Source: Lachnospiraceae bacterium
GTDB taxonomy: Bacteria; Bacillota; Clostridia; Lachnospirales; Lachnospiraceae
Direction of reading: 5' to 3'
Assembly (NCBI GenBank): GCA_016281385.1
Contig: JAEEIN010000095.1
Location: 1-48,832, forward strand
DNA length: 48,832 bases
Below, in pieces: positions 1 through 8,257 of this stretch. A model generated the notes under the pieces. That model ran no database searches. It was not told the origin of the DNA and saw only the letters and a program-made list of their open reading frames with translations. Position numbers and translations under genes: made by a program. Numbering within the stretch: position 1 is the first letter of the stretch; the number at the start of each line of letters is the position of its first letter.

Positions 1-17
1 ATTATTATCCTTGTCAT
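1..17 (-). CDS. dapB: Start of next gene, probably dapB (partial)
   Basis: Only the first five codons are inside the window, reading M-T-R-I-I from an ATG at 17-15. A strong ribosome binding site (AAGGGAGG) sits five bases upstream, between this ATG and the dapA stop codon at 31-29. Dihydrodipicolinate reductases of Clostridia commonly begin with a Rossmann strand of the form M-x-R-I-I-M-H-G, and dapB often follows dapA, so dapB is the likely identity. With five residues this is mostly an inference from position. It would share the riboswitch-controlled dapA transcript. Confidence 0.5.
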
Positions 18-28
18 AAAAGCCTCCC

Positions 29-922
29 TTATTTAAGCAGTCCGTAGTTCTCCATGGACTTCTTTAAGCGTGCCAGGTTCTCATCCTCCATGGGTGACAA
101 GGGAAGACGAAGGGGACCTGCGCTGAATCCCAGAAGATTCATTGCATGCTTAACGGGAATGGGGTTAACCTCGCAGAATAAGGAATCGCAAAGGTCGATG
201 GCTTCAAGCTGGAGCTTTGCAGCCTTCTTAACATCTCCGTCAAGGAAAGCCTGACAGATATCATGAGTCTGCCTGGGAGCTACATTTGAAAGGACCGAGA
301 TAACTCCGAGCCCGCCCAGAGCCATGATGGGAACGATCTGATCGTCGTTTCCGGAGTAGATGTCAAGGCATCCGTCCGCAAGTGCCGCAAGCTTTGCGAT
401 CTGTGAAATGTTTCCGCTTGCTTCCTTGATGGCAACGATGTTCTCCGTATCCTTTGCAAGCTTTACAGCCGTTGCGGGAGCGATATTGCAGCCCGTACGT
501 CCGGGTACATTGTAAAGGATACAGGGGATCTTAATGGCATCTGCCGTAGCTTTGAAATGAAGGTATAATCCCTTCTGTGTAGCCTTGTTGTAATAAGGAG
601 AAACAAGAAGTACCGCATCGGCCCCTCTATCCTCGGCTCCCTTGGAAAGATAGATGGCGGTATCGGTAGCATTTGAGCCTGTACCTGCGATAACGGGTAC
701 ACGATGATTCACCTTCTTTACACAGTACTCGATAACGTCAAGATGCTCCTCATGGGAAAGGGTTGAAGCTTCTCCTGTAGTTCCGCAGACAACGATGGCG
801 TCGGTACCGTTCTTGATCTGGTCCTCGATGATCTCGCCGAATGCGTCGTAGTTGACTGAGCCGTCCTCATAAAAGGGTGTAACGATGGCGACTGCAGCGC
901 CTTTGAAAATAGGTGTGTGCAT
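29..922 (-). CDS. dapA: 4-hydroxy-tetrahydrodipicolinate synthase DapA
   Basis: This enzyme condenses pyruvate with aspartate semialdehyde, the first committed step of lysine and diaminopimelate synthesis in the cytoplasm. The 297-residue product, of typical family length, begins MHTPIFKGAAVAIVTPF. It carries the substrate-loop motif CGTTGEAS, the YNVPGRTG motif with the conserved Tyr, and the Schiff-base Lys in IVAIKEASG. The ATG at 922 was chosen because AAAGGAG lies eight bases upstream; the open frame continues 25 codons further but that part is leader RNA. A lysine riboswitch and a promoter precede it, so lysine feedback is expected. The probable dapB start follows after 11 bases. Confidence 0.96.
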   Translation of the reverse strand: MHTPIFKGAAVAIVTPFYEDGSVNYDAFGEIIEDQIKNGTDAIVVCGTTGEASTLSHEEHLDVIEYCVKKVNHRVPVIAGTGSNATDTAIYLSKGAEDRGADAVLLVSPYYNKATQKGLYLHFKATADAIKIPCILYNVPGRTGCNIAPATAVKLAKDTENIVAIKEASGNISQIAKLAALADGCLDIYSGNDDQIVPIMALGGLGVISVLSNVAPRQTHDICQAFLDGDVKKAAKLQLEAIDLCDSLFCEVNPIPVKHAMNLLGFSAGPLRLPLSPMEDENLARLKKSMENYGLLK

Positions 923-1030
923 AAAAATGCTCCTTTCGGTAATGGATTGTTTTTCATGAAAGCACACGGTATAAAAAGAAAAAAACCGATCGCACAAAAA
1001 ATACGGTCAGCTCTCAAGTCTCATTAAACT

Positions 1031-1192
1031 GATAGCGCAACATCCCCATCGGGATGACAGTCATATACCTGTTTGATATATGCCCAAGCTACGGTCCCGG
1101 CGAACCTCACTTTCGGCGTTGTCCCCTTTCATCCGTCTTCTACTGTGTCCGTCACATCCGACAGATTACTGATGAAAAACGCAACCTCTACC
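1031..1192 (-). promoter_or_regulatory. Lysine riboswitch (L box)
   Basis: The minus strand carries the L-box core in order: AGAGGTTGC near the 5' end, AGTA, then GATGAAAGGGG, ACGCCGAAAGTGAGG, CGCCGGG, ACTGTCATC and GATGGGGATG, ending TGCGCTATC. Helix P1 closes by pairing GGTAG (1192-1188) with CTATC (1035-1031). It lies between the promoter at 1243-1215 and dapA. The usual outcome of lysine binding is termination before the gene. Downstream, a weak stem GACCG/CGGTT followed by seven T (about 1008-978) could be the terminator; its long loop makes this part uncertain. Confidence 0.9.
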
Positions 1193-1214
1193 GTGTTCCT
1201 ATTCATTTGAAAGT

Positions 1215-1243
1215 ATGTTATCATCGCTTTAAAGCGCTGTCAA
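1215..1243 (-). promoter_or_regulatory. dapA promoter
   Basis: The sequence TTGACA (1243-1238), a 17-base spacer and TAACAT (1220-1215) form a sigma-A type promoter. It would start transcription near 1207, just upstream of the lysine aptamer. The spacer contains a perfect 12-base palindrome, CGCTTTAAAGCG (1236-1225), which may be an operator or chance. Together with the riboswitch and a weak plus-strand -10 candidate TAATAT at 1310-1315 for the next gene, this accounts for the 923-1353 non-coding stretch. Confidence 0.65.
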
Positions 1244-1353
1244 CACTATTTGCGACAATTTGCAATATATCTTTTTTTTCATTAATTTAATGGTAATAGG
1301 GATAACAGATAATATATCATTAGTAAAGTTTGCATCTTCCCGGGAGATTGTAT

Positions 1354-3582
1354 ATGTATGAATTTCTGATCGGCCTTCAGGTGGCCGTGACCGTTGCCAT
1401 ATTGTTAAGTCTTATCAGACTTTGCCGGCTCAACAGTTTCGCCAGCACCCGTTTTCTTCTTCTGACAGGTGCTGCTCTTTCCATATATTCAGCGGGCTAT
1501 CTCTTTGAGATGCTGTCAAAGGATGAGGGTGAAGTCCTTCAGGCCCTTCGTATGGAATATCTCGGAATTCCCTTCCTGGCTCTTTGTTTTTACGTATTTG
1601 TTTCCCAGTATTCCGACATACATATCATCCCCAAGTTCCTTATCTATATATTGATGGGCTTTAACATCTTCTGTGGCATCTGCATGATAGACTGTAAGAA
1701 CACGGGACTCTATTATTCGTCCTTCACCTTCGTCGATTCGGGAATCTTCCCTCATATAGAAACAGGAAAAGGCATCCTTTATATGATCTTTGCCATAGAG
1801 GAAGCTGTCCTTCTGATTCTTTGCGCGGTCATCTTCTTCTGGTACTACAGGAGAAAAGCCCGCAGAAAGGAAAGGCTTCTTTATTTTGCCATGTTCTTAG
1901 AGGCATTGATCCCCATCACGGGAGTTTTGTTAAACCTTTTCCCGGTCCTTCCCAATTATGATTTCCTGCCCTTAATGCTTGGCGTGATGTACAGTGTCCT
2001 GGTGCTCACCCTTACGAACGGCAGGCTTTATGATGTTGAAAGCGTTGCTGTAAATAACCTGTATTCCGAGCTCAGTTCCGGTATCATCATCACAAATACC
2101 GACGGAGAATACGTTGATGCCAACAAAAGGGCGTATGAGATCTTTTCCGAGCTCTCTACCCTTAAATCCGGCGAGCATATCTCCTTCCTTCACGAAGACT
2201 TCTTAAAAAACAGTGAAGATCTTTATTTTGACAGAAACAACGTCTATTACAGTGCCAAAAGCAGCAAACTCTATGAAAAAGAACGCCACATAGGATATAT
2301 CATCTCCATCACCGACGTTACCGAAATGAGAAAGAGGATCGACGAGATGGAGCGCTTAAAGGATCAGGCGGATTCGGCAAACAAAGCAAAATCCACCTTC
2401 CTTGCAAACATGAGCCACGAAATAAGAACGCCTCTTAATGCCATCATCGGAATGGCCACCCTTTGCAGAAACGAGGACCGCAAAGATGTCCTTACGGATT
2501 ATATCCAGCAGATCGAAAACTCCGGAAAGCTTCTTGTGGACATCGTTACGGAGGTTCTTGACTTCTCCAAGGCTGAGTCTGGAAAGCTTGAGTTAAATCC
2601 CGTTGAATACGACATTGCCGAGGTATTAAACTCCGTCATTACCATGACGAATATGCGTATCGGCGATAAACCCATCAGTTTTCTTGTTAATATAGACCCT
2701 TCAACTCCCGGAAAGCTCATCGGTGATGATGTAAGGCTTAAACAGATACTGATGAACTTCTTAAGCAATGCGGAAAAGAACACGGAACGCGGAAAGATCG
2801 CACTTTATTGCGAAAGCGAGATAACCGGTGATACCGTTGAGCTTCGCTTCAGGGTTGAGGATACGGGCTGCGGTATCAAGGAAGAAAACCTCGGTCTTCT
2901 TTTCAAGCCCTTCAGTCAGGTGGATACCGGTATCAACAGACGCATAGTCGGAACCGGTCTCGGCCTTTCCATTGCCGCGCAGATCATTGAATTGAACGAC
3001 GGTTCCTACGATGTAAAGAGTTCCTACGGTGAAGGCTCCGTCTTCTACTTCTCGGTTAAACAAAAGATAAAGGATCCCACTCCCCTTGCAGGTTTCGAAG
3101 AAAGGGGCGACATAACCGTTGCGAAATATACCCCTTTCTATCTCTACGGTATCAAACAAGACACGGAAAGTTCTTCCAAGGAGGATGCTTCAAAGCCACG
3201 TCCATCTTATAAGGATGCCCGTGTTCTTGTTGTGGACGACAATAAGGTCAACGTCAAGGTGCTCTGCGCCTTCTTAAAGAAATACGATATTATCGCAGAC
3301 AAGGTCTACAGCGGCTCCGATGCGGTTAAGATCACCGGAGAAAAAAAATACGATCTGATCTTCATGGATCATATGATGCCCGAAATGGACGGTGTGGATA
3401 CGACAAAGGCCATCAGAGAGGATTCCGATAATCCCAACAAAGCTACGGTCATCGTTGCCTGCACTGCCAATGTCATAAAGGGAATTGAAGATGAATTTAA
3501 AAAGATCGGTATGAACGGCTTCATTGCGAAGCCGATTCAGACCGATGCTTTGGAAGTCATATTGAACAGATATCTTGGATGA
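1354..3582 (+). CDS. 7TM membrane hybrid sensor histidine kinase
   Basis: This is a 742-residue hybrid two-component sensor. Seven hydrophobic segments fill residues 1-225 and look like the histidine-kinase N-terminal 7TM domain. A PAS-like domain follows at about 235-325. The HisKA H-box NMSHEIRTPLNAIIGM has its His at 355, the ATPase domain has DTGCGI and GTGLGLSIA, and a C-terminal receiver has its Asp at 672 in DLIFMDHMMPEMDG. The ATG at 1354 has GGGAG seven bases upstream and was preferred over an upstream TTG at 1330. No response regulator is adjacent, so it is an orphan. Its stop is five bases from the convergent typA stop. The ligand is unknown. Confidence 0.9.
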   Translation: MYEFLIGLQVAVTVAILLSLIRLCRLNSFASTRFLLLTGAALSIYSAGYLFEMLSKDEGEVLQALRMEYLGIPFLALCFYVFVSQYSDIHIIPKFLIYILMGFNIFCGICMIDCKNTGLYYSSFTFVDSGIFPHIETGKGILYMIFAIEEAVLLILCAVIFFWYYRRKARRKERLLYFAMFLEALIPITGVLLNLFPVLPNYDFLPLMLGVMYSVLVLTLTNGRLYDVESVAVNNLYSELSSGIIITNTDGEYVDANKRAYEIFSELSTLKSGEHISFLHEDFLKNSEDLYFDRNNVYYSAKSSKLYEKERHIGYIISITDVTEMRKRIDEMERLKDQADSANKAKSTFLANMSHEIRTPLNAIIGMATLCRNEDRKDVLTDYIQQIENSGKLLVDIVTEVLDFSKAESGKLELNPVEYDIAEVLNSVITMTNMRIGDKPISFLVNIDPSTPGKLIGDDVRLKQILMNFLSNAEKNTERGKIALYCESEITGDTVELRFRVEDTGCGIKEENLGLLFKPFSQVDTGINRRIVGTGLGLSIAAQIIELNDGSYDVKSSYGEGSVFYFSVKQKIKDPTPLAGFEERGDITVAKYTPFYLYGIKQDTESSSKEDASKPRPSYKDARVLVVDDNKVNVKVLCAFLKKYDIIADKVYSGSDAVKITGEKKYDLIFMDHMMPEMDGVDTTKAIREDSDNPNKATVIVACTANVIKGIEDEFKKIGMNGFIAKPIQTDALEVILNRYLG

Positions 3583-3587
3583 TATCC

Positions 3588-5417
3588 TTATTTCTTAAAG
3601 GAAGCTCTCTTTCTCAGTGTGGGATCGAGGATCTTCTTTCTGATACGAAGGTTCTTCGGAGTTACCTCAAGAAGTTCGTCGGTATCAATAAAATCAAGAG
3701 CCTGCTCAAGGCTTAAGATCTTGGGCGGTACAAGACGTAATGCTTCGTCGGCAGATGATGAACGGGTGTTGGTCAGCTGCTTCTTTTTGCATACGTTAAC
3801 CTCAATATCCTCGCTCTTACCGGTCTGACCGATGACCATTCCGGAATAAACCTTTTCGCCGGGCCCGATGAAGAGAAGGCCTCTTTCCTGAGCATTGAAA
3901 AGACCGTAGGTTACGGACTCTCCCGTCTCAAATGCGATAAGGGAACCCTGTGCTCTGTACGCGATATCTCCCTTATAAGGGCCGTAGTCGTCAAAGATGG
4001 TGTTCATGATACCGTTACCCTTGGTATCTGTCATAAAGTCTCCGCGGTATCCGATGAGTCCTCTTGAAGGGATGGAGAAGATAAGTCTGGTATATCCGCC
4101 GCTGGCATGTCCCATCTCCTTAAGCTCACCCTTTCTCATGGAAAGCTTCTCGATGACCGTACCTGAGAATTCCTCGGGAACGTCCACATAAGCAAGCTCC
4201 ATGGGCTCAAGCTTCTTTCCGTTTTCATCCTGCTTGTAAAGCACCTCAGCCTTACTTACGGCAAATTCATAACCCTCACGTCTCATGTTCTCGATAAGGA
4301 CCGAAAGGTGAAGCTCACCGCGACCGGAAACCTTGAAGGCATCTGTGGATTCTGTCTCCTCTACTCTTAAAGAAACGTCGGTATTAAGCTCTCTGAAAAG
4401 CCTGTCTCTTAAATGCCTTGAGGTAACAAACTTTCCTTCCTGTCCTGCAAGGGGCGAATCATTAACAATAAACTGCATCGCAATGGTAGGCTCCGAGATC
4501 TTCTGGAAAGGAATTGCCACGGGATTTTCGGGAGAACAAAGAGTATCTCCTATATGAATATCCGAAATACCGGAAATTGCCACGATGGAACCGATGGAAG
4601 CTGTCTTTACCTCAACCTTGTTAAGTCCGTCGAACTCGTAGAGCTTGGAGATCTTAACCTTCTTGCAAAGGTCGGGATCATGGTGATTGACGATTACCAC
4701 TTCCTGGTTTACGGAGATCGTTCCGTTATCAACCTTACCTACACCGATACGACCCACATACTCGTTGTAGTCGATGGTGCTGATAAGCACCTGTGTACCT
4801 GCTTCGGGATCTCCCTCGGGAGCAGGGATATAATCTATAATGGTATCGAACAGGGGAGCCATGTCGGTTCCTTCTTTTTCAGGGTCCAAAGAAGCAACAC
4901 CTGCCTTTGCGGATGCAAAAACAAAAGGACAGTCAAGCTGTTCATCCGTTGCATCAAGGTCCATCAGAAGTTCAAGCACCTCATCGATAACCTCCTGGGG
5001 ACGTGCCTCGGGTCTGTCGATCTTATTTACGCAGACGATAACGGGAAGCTTAAGCTCCATTGCCTTTCTTAAAACGAACTTTGTCTGAGGCATGGGACCT
5101 TCAAAAGCGTCAACCACAAGGATCACGCCGTTTACCATCTTAAGAACACGCTCAACCTCTCCGCCGAAATCAGCATGGCCGGGGGTGTCGATGATATTGA
5201 TCTTCGTTCCCTTATACTCAACCGCCGTATTCTTTGAAAGGATGGTTATTCCTCTCTCACGCTCGATATCGTTTGAGTCCATTACACGCTCGGCAACTTC
5301 CTGATTGGCTCTGAATACGCCGCTCTGCTTTAAGAGCTCATCAACCAGTGTTGTTTTACCGTGATCTACATGTGCAATTATCGCTACGTTACGAATGTCT
5401 TCTCTCTTCTGAATCAT
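3588..5417 (-). CDS. typA: Ribosome-associated GTPase TypA/BipA
   Basis: A translational GTPase of the EF-G superfamily that acts on the ribosome, typically in 50S assembly and stress or cold growth. The 609-residue product, normal for the family, starts with [15 protein letters not shown] (G1, about 10-24), then RGITI (G2), [15 protein letters not shown] (G3), NKID (G4) and the TypA-specific C-terminal half with [16 protein letters not shown]. The ATG at 5417 has AAGGAG upstream. It has its own promoter at 5491-5463 and is a single-gene unit, convergent with the hybrid kinase. Confidence 0.97.
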   Translation of the reverse strand: MIQKREDIRNVAIIAHVDHGKTTLVDELLKQSGVFRANQEVAERVMDSNDIERERGITILSKNTAVEYKGTKINIIDTPGHADFGGEVERVLKMVNGVILVVDAFEGPMPQTKFVLRKAMELKLPVIVCVNKIDRPEARPQEVIDEVLELLMDLDATDEQLDCPFVFASAKAGVASLDPEKEGTDMAPLFDTIIDYIPAPEGDPEAGTQVLISTIDYNEYVGRIGVGKVDNGTISVNQEVVIVNHHDPDLCKKVKISKLYEFDGLNKVEVKTASIGSIVAISGISDIHIGDTLCSPENPVAIPFQKISEPTIAMQFIVNDSPLAGQEGKFVTSRHLRDRLFRELNTDVSLRVEETESTDAFKVSGRGELHLSVLIENMRREGYEFAVSKAEVLYKQDENGKKLEPMELAYVDVPEEFSGTVIEKLSMRKGELKEMGHASGGYTRLIFSIPSRGLIGYRGDFMTDTKGNGIMNTIFDDYGPYKGDIAYRAQGSLIAFETGESVTYGLFNAQERGLLFIGPGEKVYSGMVIGQTGKSEDIEVNVCKKKQLTNTRSSSADEALRLVPPKILSLEQALDFIDTDELLEVTPKNLRIRKKILDPTLRKRASFKK

Positions 5418-5462
5418 GAAAACTCCTTATTCTTCTAAAATGCCCATTTAATCAACTTTGAA

Positions 5463-5491
5463 AGTATATCACCCGATTTTTCCCGCCACAA
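5463..5491 (-). promoter_or_regulatory. typA promoter
   Basis: TTGTGG (5491-5486), a 17-base spacer and TATACT (5468-5463). TGA directly before TATACT gives an extended -10. It lies about 46 bases upstream of the typA ATG. Confidence 0.5.
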
Positions 5492-5525
5492 TAGAAAAAT
5501 CAACAAAAATGCCGAAAAATCAAGT

Positions 5526-5554
5526 TTGACTTTCGGCAAAAAGGGAAATACACT
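5526..5554 (+). promoter_or_regulatory. Promoter of the small membrane protein gene, inside an inverted repeat
   Basis: TTGACT (5526-5531), a 17-base spacer and TACACT (5549-5554) precede the AGGAGG at 5563-5568 by a very short leader. The -35 box overlaps an inverted repeat, TGCCGAAA (5510-5517) and TTTCGGCA (5531-5538). That repeat could be an operator or a minus-strand terminator-like hairpin. The assignment is tentative. Confidence 0.35.
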
Positions 5555-5578
5555 CATATTTATAGGAGGAGTTTTATC

Positions 5579-6001
5579 ATGAACGAACAGGACAATCTTG
5601 CCAAAGAGTTAAAAATAAACCGTATACTGTTGATCGTGCTCATTTCCATCGTAGTTTTCTTCTTTGCATCTTTCGGTTTTATCTGCTACAAAACTTACAG
5701 TTATGCAGCAAGTCTTAAGCCCATAGCCGAGGAACTTAAAAAAGTGGATTTTGCAAAGATTCAGGAAATGACCGAGGAGCTTGAAGGCCTGAGCGAGATC
5801 GACACGCAAAAGATTTCAGAAGCCTTGGAAAGCCTCGATACCGAAGCACTGAAGAACCTGGATTTCGAAGGGCTTGAGGAGCTCATCAACTCTGTTGATG
5901 TGGATGAGATCAAAGATGCTATGGAAGCATTAAACGAAGCGGCAAAAAATCTTCAGGAAGTATCCGATGCAATTGCACCAATAATCAATGTCTTTAGATA
6001 G
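5579..6001 (+). CDS. Small single-pass membrane protein with acidic helical tail
   Basis: I do not recognise a family. The 140-residue product has a short charged N terminus, one hydrophobic segment at about 16-38 (ILLIVLISIVVFFFASFGFI), and then an acidic, Leu-rich region with heptad-like spacing and repeats such as LEGLSEIDTQKI, LESLDTEAL and FEGLEEL. A signal-anchored coiled coil facing outward is likely. The start is secure because TAGGAGGAG lies ten bases upstream. It stands alone, divergent from typA, and is followed by the structured element at 6014-6187, which may form its 3' UTR. Confidence 0.7.
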   Translation: MNEQDNLAKELKINRILLIVLISIVVFFFASFGFICYKTYSYAASLKPIAEELKKVDFAKIQEMTEELEGLSEIDTQKISEALESLDTEALKNLDFEGLEELINSVDVDEIKDAMEALNEAAKNLQEVSDAIAPIINVFR

Positions 6002-6013
6002 ATCAACAAAAAC

Positions 6014-6187
6014 AAAAGCAGCGCATACATAGAATAAATACCCATCCGTTACGGGTGGCACGACAGGTAGGTCACCAAGGGAGTTGAGAACGGTTGGTTT
6101 TCAAACCGTGAACTTGTCTGACCGACTGGCCTACCTGCGTGACAGGACCCGTTCAAAGAGTAAAACATCTATGTATGCGCTGCTTTT
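6014..6187. ncRNA. Unidentified long structured RNA or cruciform element
   Basis: A perfect 20-bp inverted repeat (6014-6033 and 6168-6187) encloses 134 bases and ends in six T on the plus strand. On the minus strand its other arm runs into TTTTGTTTTTG, so the outer stem could terminate both convergent genes. Further pairs nest inside: ACGGGT/ACCCGT (6051-6056, 6147-6152), CACG/CGTG (6059-6062, 6138-6141), CAGGTAGGTC/GGCCTACCTG (6064-6073, 6128-6137) and ACGGTT/AACCGT (6090-6095, 6104-6109) around an 8-base loop. The result is an almost continuous rod. I cannot match it to a known class. A 6S-like RNA, a stabilised 3' UTR, or an insert in a terminator loop are all possible. Confidence 0.55.
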
Positions 6188-6205
6188 TTCAATTTTTCTG
6201 AATAA

Positions 6206-8245
6206 CTAAGCCATTAATGTATTTAAGTGTTTAGTCTCAAATTCATTGATCGGCATGGGCTTTGCGAAGATATAGCCCTGGATGAGATCACATTCGAGGT
6301 CTTTGAGGAAATCCACCTGTGTACGGGTTTCGATACCTTCGGCCACTATATGCATGCCCAAAGTCTTGGCAAGTTCGATGATCTCACTGACTATCAGACG
6401 ACCACGGTCGCCGACGTCTTCTCCTCTGAAGAATTCAGCATCGAGTTTGAGTACATCAAGAGGGATCTCCTTAAGGGAATTAAGTGATGAATAACCCGAT
6501 CCGAAATCGTCCATGGATACGGGGAAACCGTACTCTCTCATCTTCCGAACTACGTCGATCAAAGTCTTTTTATCATCAAAGAATGCGCTCTCGGTAAGTT
6601 CAAGCTCAACTACTTCGTGAGGTACATTGTATCGGTCAACGATGTCACGGATATGCTCAGCAATGTCTTTCTTCATGAAATGGGCTCTGGAAACATTAAC
6701 GGAAATCGGTACCAGTTTCTTGCCCTCGGAAAGCCACTTGGCCTGAGTCTTTGCCACTTCCGTGATCATATAATCATCAAGCTTAAGGATAAATCCGTTC
6801 TTTTCAAAGATGGGGATGAATTTTCCGGGAGGGATGAGTCCGTCCTGAGGATGTCTCCAGCGAACGAGAGCTTCCGCTCCTCCGAGAACCTCTCCGCCGG
6901 TTGTGTACTTGGGCTGTAAGAACATCTCGAACTGGCCGGTCTGCATGGCATTCTCCATCTCGCCCTCGACCTTACGCTCCCATAACTGCTCGTCTTCGAT
7001 CTCCTTGTTGTACCACTTGATCTCCTCTGCGTTTTCGTCCTTAACATAGGATCTGGCAAGGCTTGCGTTGTTGTAAAGGCTCTTTACGTCGTCTTTGTAA
7101 TATAAAACGGGGCATATTCCTGCGGAGAAGAACAGCTTCTGGTCCACTATCTCGGCGGATAAGCTGTTCATGAGACTCCTTACCCTGTCGTTTAACTTAC
7201 TGCTGTCTTCATATCTCATAAGAACGGCGAAATCGCCGTTGTTCATTCTTGCATGTACTTCTTTGCGTTTCTTTAAGGTCTTATTGATGGTCTCATAGAT
7301 CATCTCGTCAAGTTCCTCAACCCACTTGACACCATAGCAGGCAAGAAGACCCTTGTGTTTTTCCAGTCTTAAATGGACCATGGCATAGGGCGTATTTTTG
7401 TTTTTCCTGAGGATCTTTTCAGCATCCTTGTAAAAAGAAAGCTCGTTTCCTCCGCCGGTAACCATATCCGTATACAGTGCGTCATAAGCGGTACGCTTAT
7501 CCATGAACAGTCTGATGATAGAAAACAGCTGATAAAGCATCAGTAACAGGAACACTGCCATCAATGCGATCACGAATATCAGCATGGAAATGAAGTCCAT
7601 CGGAACAAATCGAAATCTGTAGACTATAACGGAATAACCGTCCTTCACATCATTTTCAAAAACAAAGATCACATTTGTGCCGAGTAATTCCCGGCTTCTT
7701 AATTCCTTTGGAGATTTTCTTGCAAGTTCCAGTATATTAAACCAATCTGCATCGTCATTATTTACTTCAGAAACGGTTATGTCAAAGAGCAGCTGTTCGG
7801 ATTTCATTTCGATATCAGCACCATCGAATGAAAAAAAGTGGGCACCGGCCTTTTCTACATAAACATTCGCATCCAGCAGGTCGTTTTCTATATTTGCAAG
7901 ATGAGCGTATTCCGTGGTATCAACGCTCTTTTTTCCGAAAGAAGAAACAACGTTATAATCCTCATCAAGATATCCCGCCGAAACGATCTCAGGCCTTATC
8001 TGCATCAGTCCTCCGAACCGGTTGTCGTTAAGACCGTATTCGAAGGAATCCATATAATCGGCCACTTCTGAGCAGTCAGACATCATGTTTTCGATCTTGG
8101 AGGATGCCACCGATGATGCATAAGCCAGCACAAGAGCTACCAAAAGCACATGAAACAGCAGAAAAACGCACAGGGCACCCAAAACACGGGGCCATATGCG
8201 TATCTTCGTTATCCGTCTGATCTTTCGTTCCTTTTGTTTGTTCAT
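6206..8245 (-). CDS. Membrane c-di-GMP phosphodiesterase (degenerate GGDEF, intact EAL)
   Basis: The 679-residue protein has a TM segment at about 20-45, an extracytoplasmic sensor region (45-215), a second TM (216-240), a GGDEF-like domain (about 255-405) and an EAL domain (about 425-679). The GGDEF signature reads NNGDF (335-339), so cyclase activity is probably lost and the domain may be regulatory. The EAL domain keeps the motifs AEALVRW, NVSRAHF, ELTES, DDFGSGYSSL, LKLDAEF and AEGIET expected of an active phosphodiesterase that opens c-di-GMP to pGpG. The ATG at 8245 is six bases after AGGAGG, and that binding site directly follows the metH TAG stop, so it is probably co-transcribed with metH. 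Confidence 0.92.
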   Translation of the reverse strand: MNKQKERKIRRITKIRIWPRVLGALCVFLLFHVLLVALVLAYASSVASSKIENMMSDCSEVADYMDSFEYGLNDNRFGGLMQIRPEIVSAGYLDEDYNVVSSFGKKSVDTTEYAHLANIENDLLDANVYVEKAGAHFFSFDGADIEMKSEQLLFDITVSEVNNDDADWFNILELARKSPKELRSRELLGTNVIFVFENDVKDGYSVIVYRFRFVPMDFISMLIFVIALMAVFLLLMLYQLFSIIRLFMDKRTAYDALYTDMVTGGGNELSFYKDAEKILRKNKNTPYAMVHLRLEKHKGLLACYGVKWVEELDEMIYETINKTLKKRKEVHARMNNGDFAVLMRYEDSSKLNDRVRSLMNSLSAEIVDQKLFFSAGICPVLYYKDDVKSLYNNASLARSYVKDENAEEIKWYNKEIEDEQLWERKVEGEMENAMQTGQFEMFLQPKYTTGGEVLGGAEALVRWRHPQDGLIPPGKFIPIFEKNGFILKLDDYMITEVAKTQAKWLSEGKKLVPISVNVSRAHFMKKDIAEHIRDIVDRYNVPHEVVELELTESAFFDDKKTLIDVVRKMREYGFPVSMDDFGSGYSSLNSLKEIPLDVLKLDAEFFRGEDVGDRGRLIVSEIIELAKTLGMHIVAEGIETRTQVDFLKDLECDLIQGYIFAKPMPINEFETKHLNTLMA

Positions 8246-8257
8246 CAATTTCCTCCT

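Noticed and set aside
923-997. DapA N-terminal extension
   Set aside because: The open frame continues 25 codons upstream of 922, but this lies in the riboswitch leader and the family N terminus begins at MHTPIFKG, with a good binding site there.
1225-1236. CGCTTTAAAGCG as a catabolite-response element
   Set aside because: It is palindromic but does not match the cre consensus; it is kept only as a note on the dapA promoter.
4554-5072. 172-codon frame on the plus strand inside typA
   Set aside because: It is antisense to a conserved GTPase gene, has no family features, and is a shadow of typA codon usage.
6051-6152. Possible tRNA-Sec or T-box in the structured element (TTTTCAAA loop, GGGTGGCAC)
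   Set aside because: The loop has eight bases rather than seven, there is no TTCGA T arm or acceptor stem, and the GGGTGGCAC stretch is at the 5' side with no specifier domain, so neither a tRNA nor a T-box fits.
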